A DNA stretch of 64,000 nucleotides from an uncultured Clostridia bacterium. Lineage in GTDB: Bacteria > Bacillota > Clostridia > Christensenellales > UBA1242. The notes under the pieces are model-generated. The model was given only the letters and a program-made list of their open reading frames with translations, had not been told where the DNA came from and searched no databases. Shown here one piece after another: positions 47,558 to 55,871 of the stretch. Position numbers and translations under genes: made by a program. The stretch covers positions 1 through 64,000 of the forward strand of contig CANCYS010000002.1 in the NCBI GenBank assembly GCA_947382485.1, given 5' to 3'. The first letter of the stretch is position 1; each line of letters begins with the position of its first letter.

Positions 47558-48315
47558 TGTTTAATAATTTTTAATGCGTCTTTTTCAAGCCTCGAAACTT
47601 GGGCTTGACTAATCCCAATTGCATCAGAAATTTCCATTTGAGTTTTTCCGACATAATATCTTAAAAAAAGTATTTGTTGTTCTCTTTTTCCGAGTGATTT
47701 TAAAGATTGTTTTAAAACAGTTTTTTCAATAATTTTATCATCACAAGAATTATCTTTAATTTGGTCCATAATGAGCATAGAATCACCATCGTCATGAAAA
47801 ACAGTGTCATAAAGTGAAAGAGGTTCGCTGATGGCGTCCATTGCCTCAGCGATTTGTTTAACAGAAATTCCAGTTTCTTCGGCAATTTCTTCAATAGTGG
47901 CTTCTTTGCTGGTTGTGTTTAAAATCTTTTCTTTTGCTTGAAGTGCTTTGTATGCCACATCACGAATACTTCTTGTAATCTTAATGCTGTTGCTATCTCT
48001 TAAAAATTTTCTAATTTCACCAATAATCATAGGTACAGCATATGTTGAAAATTTAACGCCAACAGAAAGGTCAAAGTTATCAATAGATTTAATAAGTCCA
48101 ATTATGCCGACCTGAAAAATATCGTCTGCATTATTTTTACCAGCAGAAAATCTTTGAACAATGGACAAAACCAATCTCATATTGTAAATAACAAATTCAT
48201 CACGAGCTTCTTTGTCTCCATTTTTAATTTTCTGCATAAGTTCAGTTAATTTCTCTTGATTACATTTTGGAAGCATCGAAGTGTCAATACCACATATAAC
48301 AACTTTATTTGCCAT
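47545..48315 (-). CDS. sigG: Sporulation sigma factor sigma-G
   Basis: 256 residues. The N-terminus KVVICGIDTSMLPKCNQEKL is diagnostic for sigma-G. Region 2 has NMRLVLSIVQRF, DIFQVGIIGLIKSIDNFDLS and FSTYAVPMIIGEIRKFLRD; region 4 has GKTQMEISDAIGISQAQVSRLEKDA. It directs late forespore transcription. AGGTGG lies before the start. In Bacillus and most Clostridia, sigG follows sigE on the same strand. Here it is inverted and converges on sigE with 12 bases between the stops, so it cannot be read through from the spoIIG promoter. Its own promoter must lie in 48316-48404, where I see no clear match to the sigma-F or sigma-G consensus. Confidence 0.96.
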   Translation of the reverse strand: MANKVVICGIDTSMLPKCNQEKLTELMQKIKNGDKEARDEFVIYNMRLVLSIVQRFSAGKNNADDIFQVGIIGLIKSIDNFDLSVGVKFSTYAVPMIIGEIRKFLRDSNSIKITRSIRDVAYKALQAKEKILNTTSKEATIEEIAEETGISVKQIAEAMDAISEPLSLYDTVFHDDGDSMLIMDQIKDNSCDDKIIEKTVLKQSLKSLGKREQQILFLRYYVGKTQMEISDAIGISQAQVSRLEKDALKIIKQDVN

Positions 48316-48404
48316 AAAACCACCTATACATGTTATGGTTTGCTAAAAAATATTTTTTATTCAACAATGTGTTACAAGTTGTTATTTTTGAATATAATTG
48401 TAAT

Positions 48405-48791
48405 ATGGATATTTCATTCACAGATTTAAAAGAAAGAGAAATAGTAAATGTTTATGATGGAAAGAAACTTGGAAGAGTCATAGACATACTATTTGATTCA
48501 ACAAGTGGAAGTGTTAGGGGAATCATTGTTCCAGGTGATAAAAAGTTGTTTCATAAAAGTGATGATATTTTTGTACCGCTTGATAGACTTAAAAAAATCG
48601 GAGACGATGTAATTTTAGTAAGTCTGCAAACGAGAAGCAGTATGACATATTATGAACCTCGTGGTCAAAAAACTCCTGTAAGAGAAATGAATAACAACTA
48701 CGATAGGTATGTTTATAGAGAACCACAAATGACTAGCCTAGACAAGTCATATTTAAGATATAGACCAGTTTCTTCTAAAAAATATAAATAA
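48405..48791 (+). CDS. YlmC/YmxH-type PRC-barrel sporulation protein
   Basis: 128 residues from the ATG at 48405; an in-frame ATG at 48330 would add 25 residues unlike the family. The PRC-barrel core is SFTDLKEREIVNVYDGKKLGRVIDILFD, then GSVRGIIVPGD. The family is small, common in spore formers and of unknown mechanism. The C-terminal 50 residues are polar and Tyr/Arg-rich. No ribosome site; TATAAT at 48393-48398 ends 6 bases before the ATG, consistent with a leaderless mRNA. Divergent from sigG. Confidence 0.8.
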   Translation: MDISFTDLKEREIVNVYDGKKLGRVIDILFDSTSGSVRGIIVPGDKKLFHKSDDIFVPLDRLKKIGDDVILVSLQTRSSMTYYEPRGQKTPVREMNNNYDRYVYREPQMTSLDKSYLRYRPVSSKKYK

Positions 48792-48839
48792 GTTGCCAAA
48801 AGCAAAATAATCGTGTATCATATCATTAGAGGTATACAT

Positions 48840-49370
48840 ATGAAGTGTTTATATTGTGGCTCAGAAGAAAGTAAAGTTATTGATTCAAGAGCATTTGATG
48901 ACTCAAATTCAATCAGAAGAAGAAGAGAGTGTCTTGGTTGTGGCAAAAGATTTAACACATATGAAACCATAGAAATCACTCCAATCATGGTTGTTAAAAA
49001 CAATGGTGACAGAGAACGTTTTTCAACAACAAAAGTTAAGAATGGAATTGTTAAATCTTGTGAAAAACGACCAGTATCAATTGCAAGCATTGACAAACTT
49101 GTTTCAGATATTGAGAAAAAAGTTTACAGCAGTCTTGAAGAAGAAATTCCATCGCAAGTCATTGGTGAGTATGTCATGGAAGGACTAAAAAGCCTTGATG
49201 AAGTTTCGTATATCAGATTTGCATCAGTATATAAAAAGTTTTCAGATATCACAACATTTTTTGAATTTGTAAATAACTTTGAAAATATTTTAAAAACTCA
49301 ACATGATTCAGATATGATAAAAAAGAAAGTTATTGAAAAAACTGTGAAAGATAAAGTTAAGAAAAAATAA
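48840..49370 (+). CDS. nrdR: Transcriptional repressor NrdR
   Basis: 176 residues from the ATG at 48840 with AGAGG seven bases upstream; an earlier in-frame ATG at 48813 is not supported by a ribosome site. N-terminal zinc ribbon CLYCGSEESKVIDSR and CLGCGKRFNTYE, then an ATP-cone domain (about 46-136). It senses dATP/ATP and represses ribonucleotide reductase genes. The C-terminal tail (about 140-176) is Lys-rich. No NrdR box or nrd gene is seen in the window. Confidence 0.95.
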   Translation: MKCLYCGSEESKVIDSRAFDDSNSIRRRRECLGCGKRFNTYETIEITPIMVVKNNGDRERFSTTKVKNGIVKSCEKRPVSIASIDKLVSDIEKKVYSSLEEEIPSQVIGEYVMEGLKSLDEVSYIRFASVYKKFSDITTFFEFVNNFENILKTQHDSDMIKKKVIEKTVKDKVKKK

Positions 49371-49376
49371 AATAGA

Positions 49377-49400
49377 AAATAACCATTAATGGTTATTTTT
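49377..49400 (+). terminator. Intrinsic terminator after nrdR
   Basis: AAATAACCAT (49377-49386), TA, ATGGTTATTT (49389-49398), then T-run. Confidence 0.88.
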
Positions 49401-49426
49401 ATTTTGTAAAAATAATAAAATTTATT

Positions 49427-49663
49427 ATGACAAAAATAAAACTTTCTGAGTGCAAAACAAATAAAACATATCTAGTTTGTGATTTAAAAGAAGAAAATAA
49501 AGAAATAATTTTGCAGTTAAAAAATTTAGGTTTTTCAGTTGGGGAAAAAGTTGAATTAATAAAAAGTAACTATCGAAAAAAATCTTTTTTAGTAAAAGTT
49601 ATGGGGATTAATTACGCAATGGACAAGTCAATCTGTGATAAAATTTTAGTTAAATATGAATAA
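49427..49663 (+). CDS. feoA: Ferrous iron transport protein FeoA
   Basis: 78 residues with an SH3-like fold: MTKIKLSECKTNKTYLV, then ILQLKNLGFSVGEKVELIK and a C-terminal AMDKSICDKILVKYE. It supports FeoB at the cytoplasmic side. No ribosome site; TAAAAT at 49416-49421 lies 5 bases before the ATG, another possible leaderless start. The gene overlaps feoB by 8 bases. No Fur box recognised. Confidence 0.9.
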   Translation: MTKIKLSECKTNKTYLVCDLKEENKEIILQLKNLGFSVGEKVELIKSNYRKKSFLVKVMGINYAMDKSICDKILVKYE

Positions 49664-51566
49664 TGTAATTTTAGTTGGAAACCCAAATGTAGGAAAAACA
49701 ACATTGTATAACACTATGACAAAAAGCAATGAAAAAGCAAGTAATTGGCATGGTGTAACAGTTGATGCAAAATCGAAAAAATATAATTATAAAAATAAAG
49801 AATACACCGTAACTGATTTGCCAGGAATGTATTCGCTTTCAGGTTATTCAAACGAAGAGAAAATCGCAAATAAATATTTGTTTGAACATAAAAATGATGT
49901 AATTGTAAACATTTGCGATGCGAATAATTTGAAACGAAATTTACTGCTTACCATTGAACTTGTAAAAAATTGTTTTAATGTAATATTAGCTGTCAATATG
50001 TGCAAAGAGGCAAAATATGATTATGCTTCTCTTGCAAAAATATTCGGCATAAAAATTGTGGAAATTGATGCCCGAAAAAAGAAGAGTGTTAATGTTTTAA
50101 AAGATGTGATTTATGAAAATATTAATTATCGAAATTTAAATAAAAATGTATTATTTTTAAATAATAAAGAGAAAATTGTCAATTTAAATACTGTTTTTAG
50201 TATATTAGATAATTCCATAAATTCGTGCTATAAAAAATCAGATAAGATAGATAAAATAGTTCTTAATAAATTTTTGTTTTTACCAATATTTTTAATAATT
50301 TTATTTTCAATTTTTTATATAACATTTGGTGAAGTTGGAAGTTTTATTTCAGGTTGTTTTGGTTTTGTATTTGAAAAAATATTTTGGTGTATAGAATTTT
50401 TTATAACTAAACTAAATATTGCTCATCCAATAAAAATGTTTATTACAGAAGGTATTCTTGGTGCAATTTTAACTGTTGTTAATTTTGTTCCACAAATTGT
50501 ACTTTTAATGTTTTTCATAAATCTTCTTGAAGACACAGGTTACATGTCAAGAGTGGCATTCATGTTTGATGGTGTGCTAAAAAAAGTTGGTTTAACAGGA
50601 AAATCACTTTTCAGCATTTTAATGGGATATGGTTGTACAGCAAGTGCTGTGATGACAACAAGAAATTTAGAAAATAAAAATCTCAGAAAAAGAACAGCGT
50701 TACTTTTGCCGTTTGCATCATGTACTGCAAAATTACCAGTGTTTTTAGTTATTGCATCTTTATTTTTTGAAAGTTATAAATATTTATTTGTATTTTTATT
50801 GTATATTTTTGCGATTTTAATTTCTGTTATTTTTGCCTGTATATACAAAAAATTCATACCAGATAAATCTGATGTATTTATTTTAGAAATGCCTAAATAT
50901 AGAATGTGTAATTTAAAAAAGATTTCAATGGATACATTGGCAGTTATCAAAGACTTTTTAATTAAAGTTGGTACGATGATTCTACTATTTAGTTCAATCG
51001 TTTGGGTACTTCAAAATTTTTCAATTGGTTTTAAATATCTTGCAGGTGAGAATTTTAATCAATCAATCTTACATTTCTTTGCTAGTAAAATTTCTCCAAT
51101 TTTTGGAGTGATTGGACTTGGACAAGTTGGAATTGTTTCAGCACTTTTGCTTGGGATTGTTGCCAAGGAAATGGTTGTAGTTGGTCTTGCAATGATGAAT
51201 GGGGTTGGTGGTTCGATTGTTGCTCTCAAAGAATCCTTACTTGCAACAACATCTGTTTGTAGTTTCACACCAGTGTCTTCAATAGTTTTTCTAGTATTTA
51301 TTTTGCTCTATTCTCCATGTATATCTGCAATCTCAGCAATCAAAAATGAATTTGGAAGAAAAACTGCATTATATGTTTTTGTAGTTCAATTCTTAATAAG
51401 TTTTGTAATATGTTTTACAGTTTATAGATTACTTATAAATGTAAACTTTATCTATGTATTACTTTCTATAATAGTAGTTGATATAATTATTGGTTTTATG
51501 TTAAAATTGATGAAGAAAAAAAAGTTAAGGTGTTTGGGAAATTGCAATGCGTGTAGAAAAATTTAA
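49656..51566 (+). CDS. feoB: Ferrous iron transporter FeoB
   Basis: 636 residues. N-terminal G domain: G1 GNPNVGKTT (about 7-15), G2 WHGVTV, G3 DLPGMYSLS and an N-M-C-K variant of G4 (AVNMCKEAKYD). Membrane domain from about residue 205 with the Gate motifs FMGYGCTASAVM-like (MGYGCTASA) and PFASCTAKLPVF. It imports Fe(II). The protein ends in CLGNCNACRKI, a compact Cys cluster (CxxxCxxC) that may bind iron in place of the separate Cys-rich FeoC-like partner; that role is inference. Its last 20 bases overlap the next gene. Confidence 0.95.
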   Translation: MNNVILVGNPNVGKTTLYNTMTKSNEKASNWHGVTVDAKSKKYNYKNKEYTVTDLPGMYSLSGYSNEEKIANKYLFEHKNDVIVNICDANNLKRNLLLTIELVKNCFNVILAVNMCKEAKYDYASLAKIFGIKIVEIDARKKKSVNVLKDVIYENINYRNLNKNVLFLNNKEKIVNLNTVFSILDNSINSCYKKSDKIDKIVLNKFLFLPIFLIILFSIFYITFGEVGSFISGCFGFVFEKIFWCIEFFITKLNIAHPIKMFITEGILGAILTVVNFVPQIVLLMFFINLLEDTGYMSRVAFMFDGVLKKVGLTGKSLFSILMGYGCTASAVMTTRNLENKNLRKRTALLLPFASCTAKLPVFLVIASLFFESYKYLFVFLLYIFAILISVIFACIYKKFIPDKSDVFILEMPKYRMCNLKKISMDTLAVIKDFLIKVGTMILLFSSIVWVLQNFSIGFKYLAGENFNQSILHFFASKISPIFGVIGLGQVGIVSALLLGIVAKEMVVVGLAMMNGVGGSIVALKESLLATTSVCSFTPVSSIVFLVFILLYSPCISAISAIKNEFGRKTALYVFVVQFLISFVICFTVYRLLINVNFIYVLLSIIVVDIIIGFMLKLMKKKKLRCLGNCNACRKI

Positions 51567-52416
51567 TGCAAAAAAAAGTCAAAGATTATCTTTGCTCATT
51601 TTAGAACAATGTAATGGATTGTCATATAATGCTGTTCAAAAAATTATTAGAAACAAAGATGTAAAAGTAAATGGAGTTCGAGTAAACAAAGACATTTCTG
51701 TTCAGCAGGGTGATGAGATAATTTTCTATGTAAAAGAAAATCAAATTCCAAAGATTGATATATTGTTTGAAGATGAAAATATAATTGTTTGTCATAAACC
51801 ATTAAAATTAGAGACAGTTAGTGAAACAAATGACAATGATTTGGAAAAACAAATATCAAATCAAATAAATTCTCAATGTTATGCAGTTCATAGATTAGAT
51901 AGGAATACAGAAGGTTTAGTTGTTTTCGCAAAAAACATGGAAGCAAAGTTTGAACTTGATAATGCTTTTAAAAATAGAACTATAAAAAAATTATATTTGG
52001 CACTAGTTTTTGGGAAGCTTTCAAAGAGCGAAGACGACATGATTGCATATCTCAAAAAAGATTCAAAAAAATCGTTTGTTCAAATTTCAGACAATCCAAA
52101 ACAAAATTATGAAAAAATTGAGACAAAATATAAACTTTTAAAACAGTCAAAGTCACATGCACTTGTAGAAGTTGAACTTGTCACTGGCAAAACGCATCAA
52201 ATACGTGCACATTTTGCACATATTGGACATTTTGTTATTGGTGATGAAAAATATGGCGAAAGTGAAATTAATAAATTGTACAATAAAAAATTCCAGTGTC
52301 TTTGTGCTTATAAAATTATTTTTCATTTTGATAAATCTAGCATATTATCCTATCTTGATAATAAAGAAATAAAAATTGAAAATGATAAAATTAGTTTCAT
52401 TAAAGATATAAAATAA
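51547..52416 (+). CDS. RluA-family pseudouridine synthase
   Basis: 289 residues. N-terminal S4 domain (about 12-65, with VKVNGVRVNKD) and RluA catalytic domain with AVHRLDRNTEGLVVFAK, whose Asp is the nucleophile, and GKTHQIRAH. The start overlaps the feoB end by 20 bases, so expression is linked to feoB; the linkage looks positional, not functional. Nearest groups are RluC-like and the B. subtilis YjbO/YlyB/YhcT set; the target is not deducible. Confidence 0.9.
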   Translation: MRVEKFNAKKSQRLSLLILEQCNGLSYNAVQKIIRNKDVKVNGVRVNKDISVQQGDEIIFYVKENQIPKIDILFEDENIIVCHKPLKLETVSETNDNDLEKQISNQINSQCYAVHRLDRNTEGLVVFAKNMEAKFELDNAFKNRTIKKLYLALVFGKLSKSEDDMIAYLKKDSKKSFVQISDNPKQNYEKIETKYKLLKQSKSHALVEVELVTGKTHQIRAHFAHIGHFVIGDEKYGESEINKLYNKKFQCLCAYKIIFHFDKSSILSYLDNKEIKIENDKISFIKDIK

Positions 52417-52444
52417 AAATATTATTAAAAAAATAAATAAAATC

Positions 52445-52482
52445 AAATCTCTTTTACATACTAAAAGTAAAGGAGATTTTTT
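52445..52482 (+). promoter_or_regulatory. Terminator-like hairpin hiding a ribosome site
   Basis: AAATCTCTTTTAC (52445-52457) and GTAAAGGAGATTT (52467-52479) pair over 13 positions with one G-U, followed by TTT up to the ATG at 52483 (T-run 52477-52482). The 3' arm contains the whole ribosome site AAAGGAG of the next gene. It may end the feo transcript, sequester the ribosome site, or both. Confidence 0.75.
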
Positions 52483-53277
52483 ATGTCAGTAAGTTTAATA
52501 ATTTTATCAATAATAATTTTGCTGATAATGTTTGGTGTAGGTCAACGAATACTTGACAGTTTAAGATTAAGTGACAAACAAGCACTTGTCATATTGGTTG
52601 CCATCTGTATCGGCATTATTATCCCACCAATTTGGATTGGACCATATTTTTGTTTTTCCATTGGTGGATTCTTAATTCCACTTGGCGTTTCAATTTACAT
52701 GCTCATTTCATGTGGTTGGTCAAGAGATTTACTTAGGGCTTTTCTTGGAACAATTATTGTTGCGGGTTTAATATATGGCCTTGAATGGATTCTTCCAGCA
52801 GACCCAGAAGAAATGCTCATAGACAATATGTATATCTATGGAATAGTTGCTGGTCTTGTTGCATATGGGCTTGGCAGAAGTAGAAGAAATGCGTTTATTT
52901 CATGTTTGTTTGGAATCACATTATCTCAACTTGTTCAATGGATTGTAAATTTTGCAATGAAAACACCTTCAATACTTGGTCTTGGCGTTGGTGGAGCATT
53001 TAGCACATATATTGTAGCAATCATTATTGCAGTAGCACTCAGTGAGTTTATTGGAAGATGCTTTCAAATGGTTAATCCTGATAATGAGAAAAAAGAATAT
53101 AACTATGAAACACATACATATGATTCTGAAAAAAATGGAAAATTAGAAAATCAAAAACATACAGCTGAAAAAAGAAAGAAAGACATTAAAAAAGTAAAGA
53201 AAGAAACTGATTTTGAAAAATTATCAGAGAACAAGAAAAATTTGAGTGAAAAAATGTCGTCAGGAGGTAAGGCGTAA
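52483..53277 (+). CDS. Polytopic membrane protein, spoIIP neighbour, unknown
   Basis: 264 residues: about six hydrophobic segments over residues 1-195, then a 65-residue Lys/Glu/Asp-rich cytoplasmic tail. Conserved-looking motifs include SIGGFLIPLGVSIYML (about 66-81) and VAYGLGRSRRNAFIS. I do not recognise the family with certainty; it may belong to a conserved membrane family found beside spoIIP. Its stop overlaps the spoIIP start (TAATG), so the two proteins are translationally coupled, and a shared role in engulfment is inferred. Translation is probably controlled by the hairpin at 52445. Confidence 0.8.
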   Translation: MSVSLIILSIIILLIMFGVGQRILDSLRLSDKQALVILVAICIGIIIPPIWIGPYFCFSIGGFLIPLGVSIYMLISCGWSRDLLRAFLGTIIVAGLIYGLEWILPADPEEMLIDNMYIYGIVAGLVAYGLGRSRRNAFISCLFGITLSQLVQWIVNFAMKTPSILGLGVGGAFSTYIVAIIIAVALSEFIGRCFQMVNPDNEKKEYNYETHTYDSEKNGKLENQKHTAEKRKKDIKKVKKETDFEKLSENKKNLSEKMSSGGKA

Positions 53278-54425
53278 TGAAAAAAATTATTTCAGTCTTT
53301 GCCTTGATGATTTGTGTACTGAGTTTGTGTATTGGAATAGCTTCTCCAAAAATTTGTTGTCATGCAGATACAGCAAAAAATTATTACACAATTTATGATG
53401 GTGAAGATAAAAAGAAAGTTTTATTCACACGTGGTGGAGAAGTAAATGCTGGTGATAACTATCTTTCAAAAGATAATAAATTTTATGAAATCACAAGTGT
53501 TAATGACAGCGAAAAAACGGCAATAGCAAAATTTATTAGAGATGAAAAATTGCCAGAATTTGATGTAAAAAGAAAAACTAGCGAAAAAACAACAAGTGCA
53601 AAGAAAAATAAAAAAGTAGGTGTATATCACACTCATAATGATGAATGTTATTACACACCAGACGGAATTGATTCTGTATACGGAAAAGGTGGAATTCATG
53701 ACGTTGGTGCAGGATTAGTAAACAGTTTTGAAAAACTTGGCGTTTCAGTAATTTATAGAGAAGATTTGCATTTGCCACACAATTCAGGTGCATACACAAG
53801 AAGCCAAGTCACAGCATCTGCAATATTAAATGAAGGTGTTGATGGTTTATTTGATGTACATAGAGATTCAACTGCTAGAAGAGAATATTTAACAACTGTT
53901 GACGGAACACAAATGAGTGCAGTCAGACTTGTAGTTGGTAAATCAAGTGCAAACTATGAAGAAAATCGTGATTTTGCATACACAATTAAAGGATATGCAG
54001 ATAAAGTTTATCCAGGCTTAATTAAAGATATTTTCTTTGGAAAGGGTAACTATAACCAACAACTCACAACAAGAGCAATGCTTTTTGAAATGGGTTGTGA
54101 AAATATTGAAAAAGCATTAGTTTTAAAAACCACACCATATCTTGCAAAGGTGATTGATGTAGTTTTGTATGGAAGTGAAAATGCAAGTCCAGTTTCAACA
54201 GAAGATATTGAAATGAAAGATGGTTCAGTTTTAACTGGAATGGTTGATTCAAACAGCAAAGCAAATTCAAATGACACTTTATATGTTGTTTTGGGTGTAA
54301 TCGGAACAATCATTTTAATTATTTCTTTAATACTCATTTTCTCAAAAACAGCAAGATATAAAGTTGGAAGATTCTTCTCAGAAATGTTTGCAGGAATCTT
54401 TGGAAAAAAGAAAGTTAAAGAATAA
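53277..54425 (+). CDS. spoIIP: Stage II sporulation protein P (engulfment amidase/endopeptidase)
   Basis: 382 residues. N-terminal hydrophobic export segment (about 5-30), then the SpoIIP domain (about 115-310): VGVYHTHNDECYY, FDVHRDSTAR, KGNYNQQLTTRA and LFEMGCENIEKAL carry the zinc ligands and catalytic Glu expected for the family. It degrades peptidoglycan with SpoIID and SpoIIM during engulfment. Unusually, a second membrane helix lies near the C-terminus (about 340-360) followed by a basic tail; Bacillus SpoIIP has only the N-terminal anchor. AGGAGG site inside the upstream gene. Confidence 0.92.
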   Translation: MKKIISVFALMICVLSLCIGIASPKICCHADTAKNYYTIYDGEDKKKVLFTRGGEVNAGDNYLSKDNKFYEITSVNDSEKTAIAKFIRDEKLPEFDVKRKTSEKTTSAKKNKKVGVYHTHNDECYYTPDGIDSVYGKGGIHDVGAGLVNSFEKLGVSVIYREDLHLPHNSGAYTRSQVTASAILNEGVDGLFDVHRDSTARREYLTTVDGTQMSAVRLVVGKSSANYEENRDFAYTIKGYADKVYPGLIKDIFFGKGNYNQQLTTRAMLFEMGCENIEKALVLKTTPYLAKVIDVVLYGSENASPVSTEDIEMKDGSVLTGMVDSNSKANSNDTLYVVLGVIGTIILIISLILIFSKTARYKVGRFFSEMFAGIFGKKKVKE

Positions 54426-54430
54426 GTCAT

Positions 54431-54461
54431 AAAAAAGGAAACATTGTCGTTTCCTTTTTTT
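54431..54461 (+). terminator. Intrinsic terminator after spoIIP
   Basis: AAAAAAGGAAAC (54431-54442), loop ATTGTC, GTTTCCTTTTTT (54449-54460): perfect 12-bp stem and T-run. Confidence 0.93.
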
Positions 54462-54489
54462 CTTAATTTATTTTAAATAAATTTATTCC

Positions 54490-54518
54490 TTGCTAATTAT
54501 GAGTTTTTTGGTTATAAT
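54490..54518 (+). promoter_or_regulatory. Sigma-A promoter of der
   Basis: TTGCTA (54490-54495), a 17-base spacer and TATAAT (54513-54518), 20 bases before the der start. Confidence 0.82.
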
Positions 54519-54537
54519 ACACATGTAGGAGAGATTT

Positions 54538-55857
54538 ATGAGAGAACCGCTTGTTGCGATTGTTGGTAGACCAAATGTTGGAAAATCAACACTCTTTAAT
54601 AGAATTGTTGGAAAAAGAATTTCTATCGTAAACGATGAACCAGGTGTTACTCGTGATAGAATTTTTGCTCGTGGTGAATGGTTAAATAATTATTTTACAA
54701 TAGTAGATACAGGTGGTCTTGATTTTGAAAAAGATGATGAAATTTCCACAAACATTATAAAGCAAGCAAAACTTGCCATTGAAAATGCAGATGTAGTAAT
54801 GTTTGTTGTTGATGGCAAAGATGGTCTCACTGCAACAGATAGAGATGTTGTACAAGTTCTTAGAAAATCTAAAAAGAAAATTATATTAGTTGTTAATAAA
54901 ATTGACAGATATGACGAAAATTTAAAGTATGAATATTATGAACTAGGTCTTGGTGAACCATTTTTAATTTCTGCAACTCATGGAAGTGGAATGGGTGATT
55001 TGCTTGATGAAGTAATTTCTCATTTTGATAAAGATGAATTTTCAACTGAAAAAACAGACGCAACAAAAATTGCGATTGTAGGAAAACCAAATGCAGGAAA
55101 ATCAAGTTTAACAAACATGCTTCTTGGTGAAGAAAGAGTGATTGTTTCAAGCATAGCAGGAACAACTCGTGACTCAATTAATATTCCATTTAAGTATAAT
55201 GGTGCAAGTTATGAACTCATAGACACTGCTGGAATGAGAAGAAAGAGTAAAATTGAAGACGAAACTGTTGAAAGATATTCAATCATAAGAACATTAAATA
55301 CAATCAGAAACGCAGATATTGTTTTATTTTTGATTGATTCAACTACCGAAATTTCTGATCAAGATTTAAAAATTGCAAACTTTATTGATGAAGAAAAGAA
55401 GCCTTCAATTTTGGTTATGAATAAGTGGGATTTAATTGAAAAAGACACTTATACCATGAACGAATTTGAAGATAAAATTAATAGAAAATTTGTTTTCATG
55501 CCATATCATAAGTCTGTTTATTTGTCCGCAAAAACTGGGAAACGAGTTGAAAAACTTATGCCAATGGTTGAAACAGTGCTTGCAAATAGTAGAAGAAAGG
55601 TGAGTGCGGGTGACCTTAATGATGTGCTTCAAGATGCAATTTCAGTAAATTCACCACCGTTTAATAAAGGTAAAAAGTTGAAAGTATTTTATGCAACTCA
55701 AAGTGACCAAGTTCCGCCAACATTTGTTTTATTTGTAAATGACATAAATTTGATGACGGATAATTATTCGAGATATCTTGAAAATAGTATAAGAAAAGCA
55801 TATGACTTTTCAGGCACTCCAATAAGGTTAAATTTAAAGTGTAAAAAAGAAGATTAA
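54538..55857 (+). CDS. der: Ribosome-assembly GTPase Der (EngA)
   Basis: 439 residues with two G domains in tandem and a C-terminal KH-like domain (about 350-439). First domain: GRPNVGKST, DTGGL, NKID. Second: GKPNAGKSS, DTAGMRRKSKI, NKWD. The tandem layout is unique to Der, which is essential for 50S assembly. AGGAGAG site. plsY follows after 14 bases, the usual Bacillota pair. Confidence 0.97.
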   Translation: MREPLVAIVGRPNVGKSTLFNRIVGKRISIVNDEPGVTRDRIFARGEWLNNYFTIVDTGGLDFEKDDEISTNIIKQAKLAIENADVVMFVVDGKDGLTATDRDVVQVLRKSKKKIILVVNKIDRYDENLKYEYYELGLGEPFLISATHGSGMGDLLDEVISHFDKDEFSTEKTDATKIAIVGKPNAGKSSLTNMLLGEERVIVSSIAGTTRDSINIPFKYNGASYELIDTAGMRRKSKIEDETVERYSIIRTLNTIRNADIVLFLIDSTTEISDQDLKIANFIDEEKKPSILVMNKWDLIEKDTYTMNEFEDKINRKFVFMPYHKSVYLSAKTGKRVEKLMPMVETVLANSRRKVSAGDLNDVLQDAISVNSPPFNKGKKLKVFYATQSDQVPPTFVLFVNDINLMTDNYSRYLENSIRKAYDFSGTPIRLNLKCKKED

Positions 55858-55871
55858 TTTTAGGAGAAATT

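Noticed and set aside
48330-48404. N-terminal extension of the YlmC-type protein
   Set aside because: The 25 extra residues are unlike the family and there is no ribosome site before 48330.
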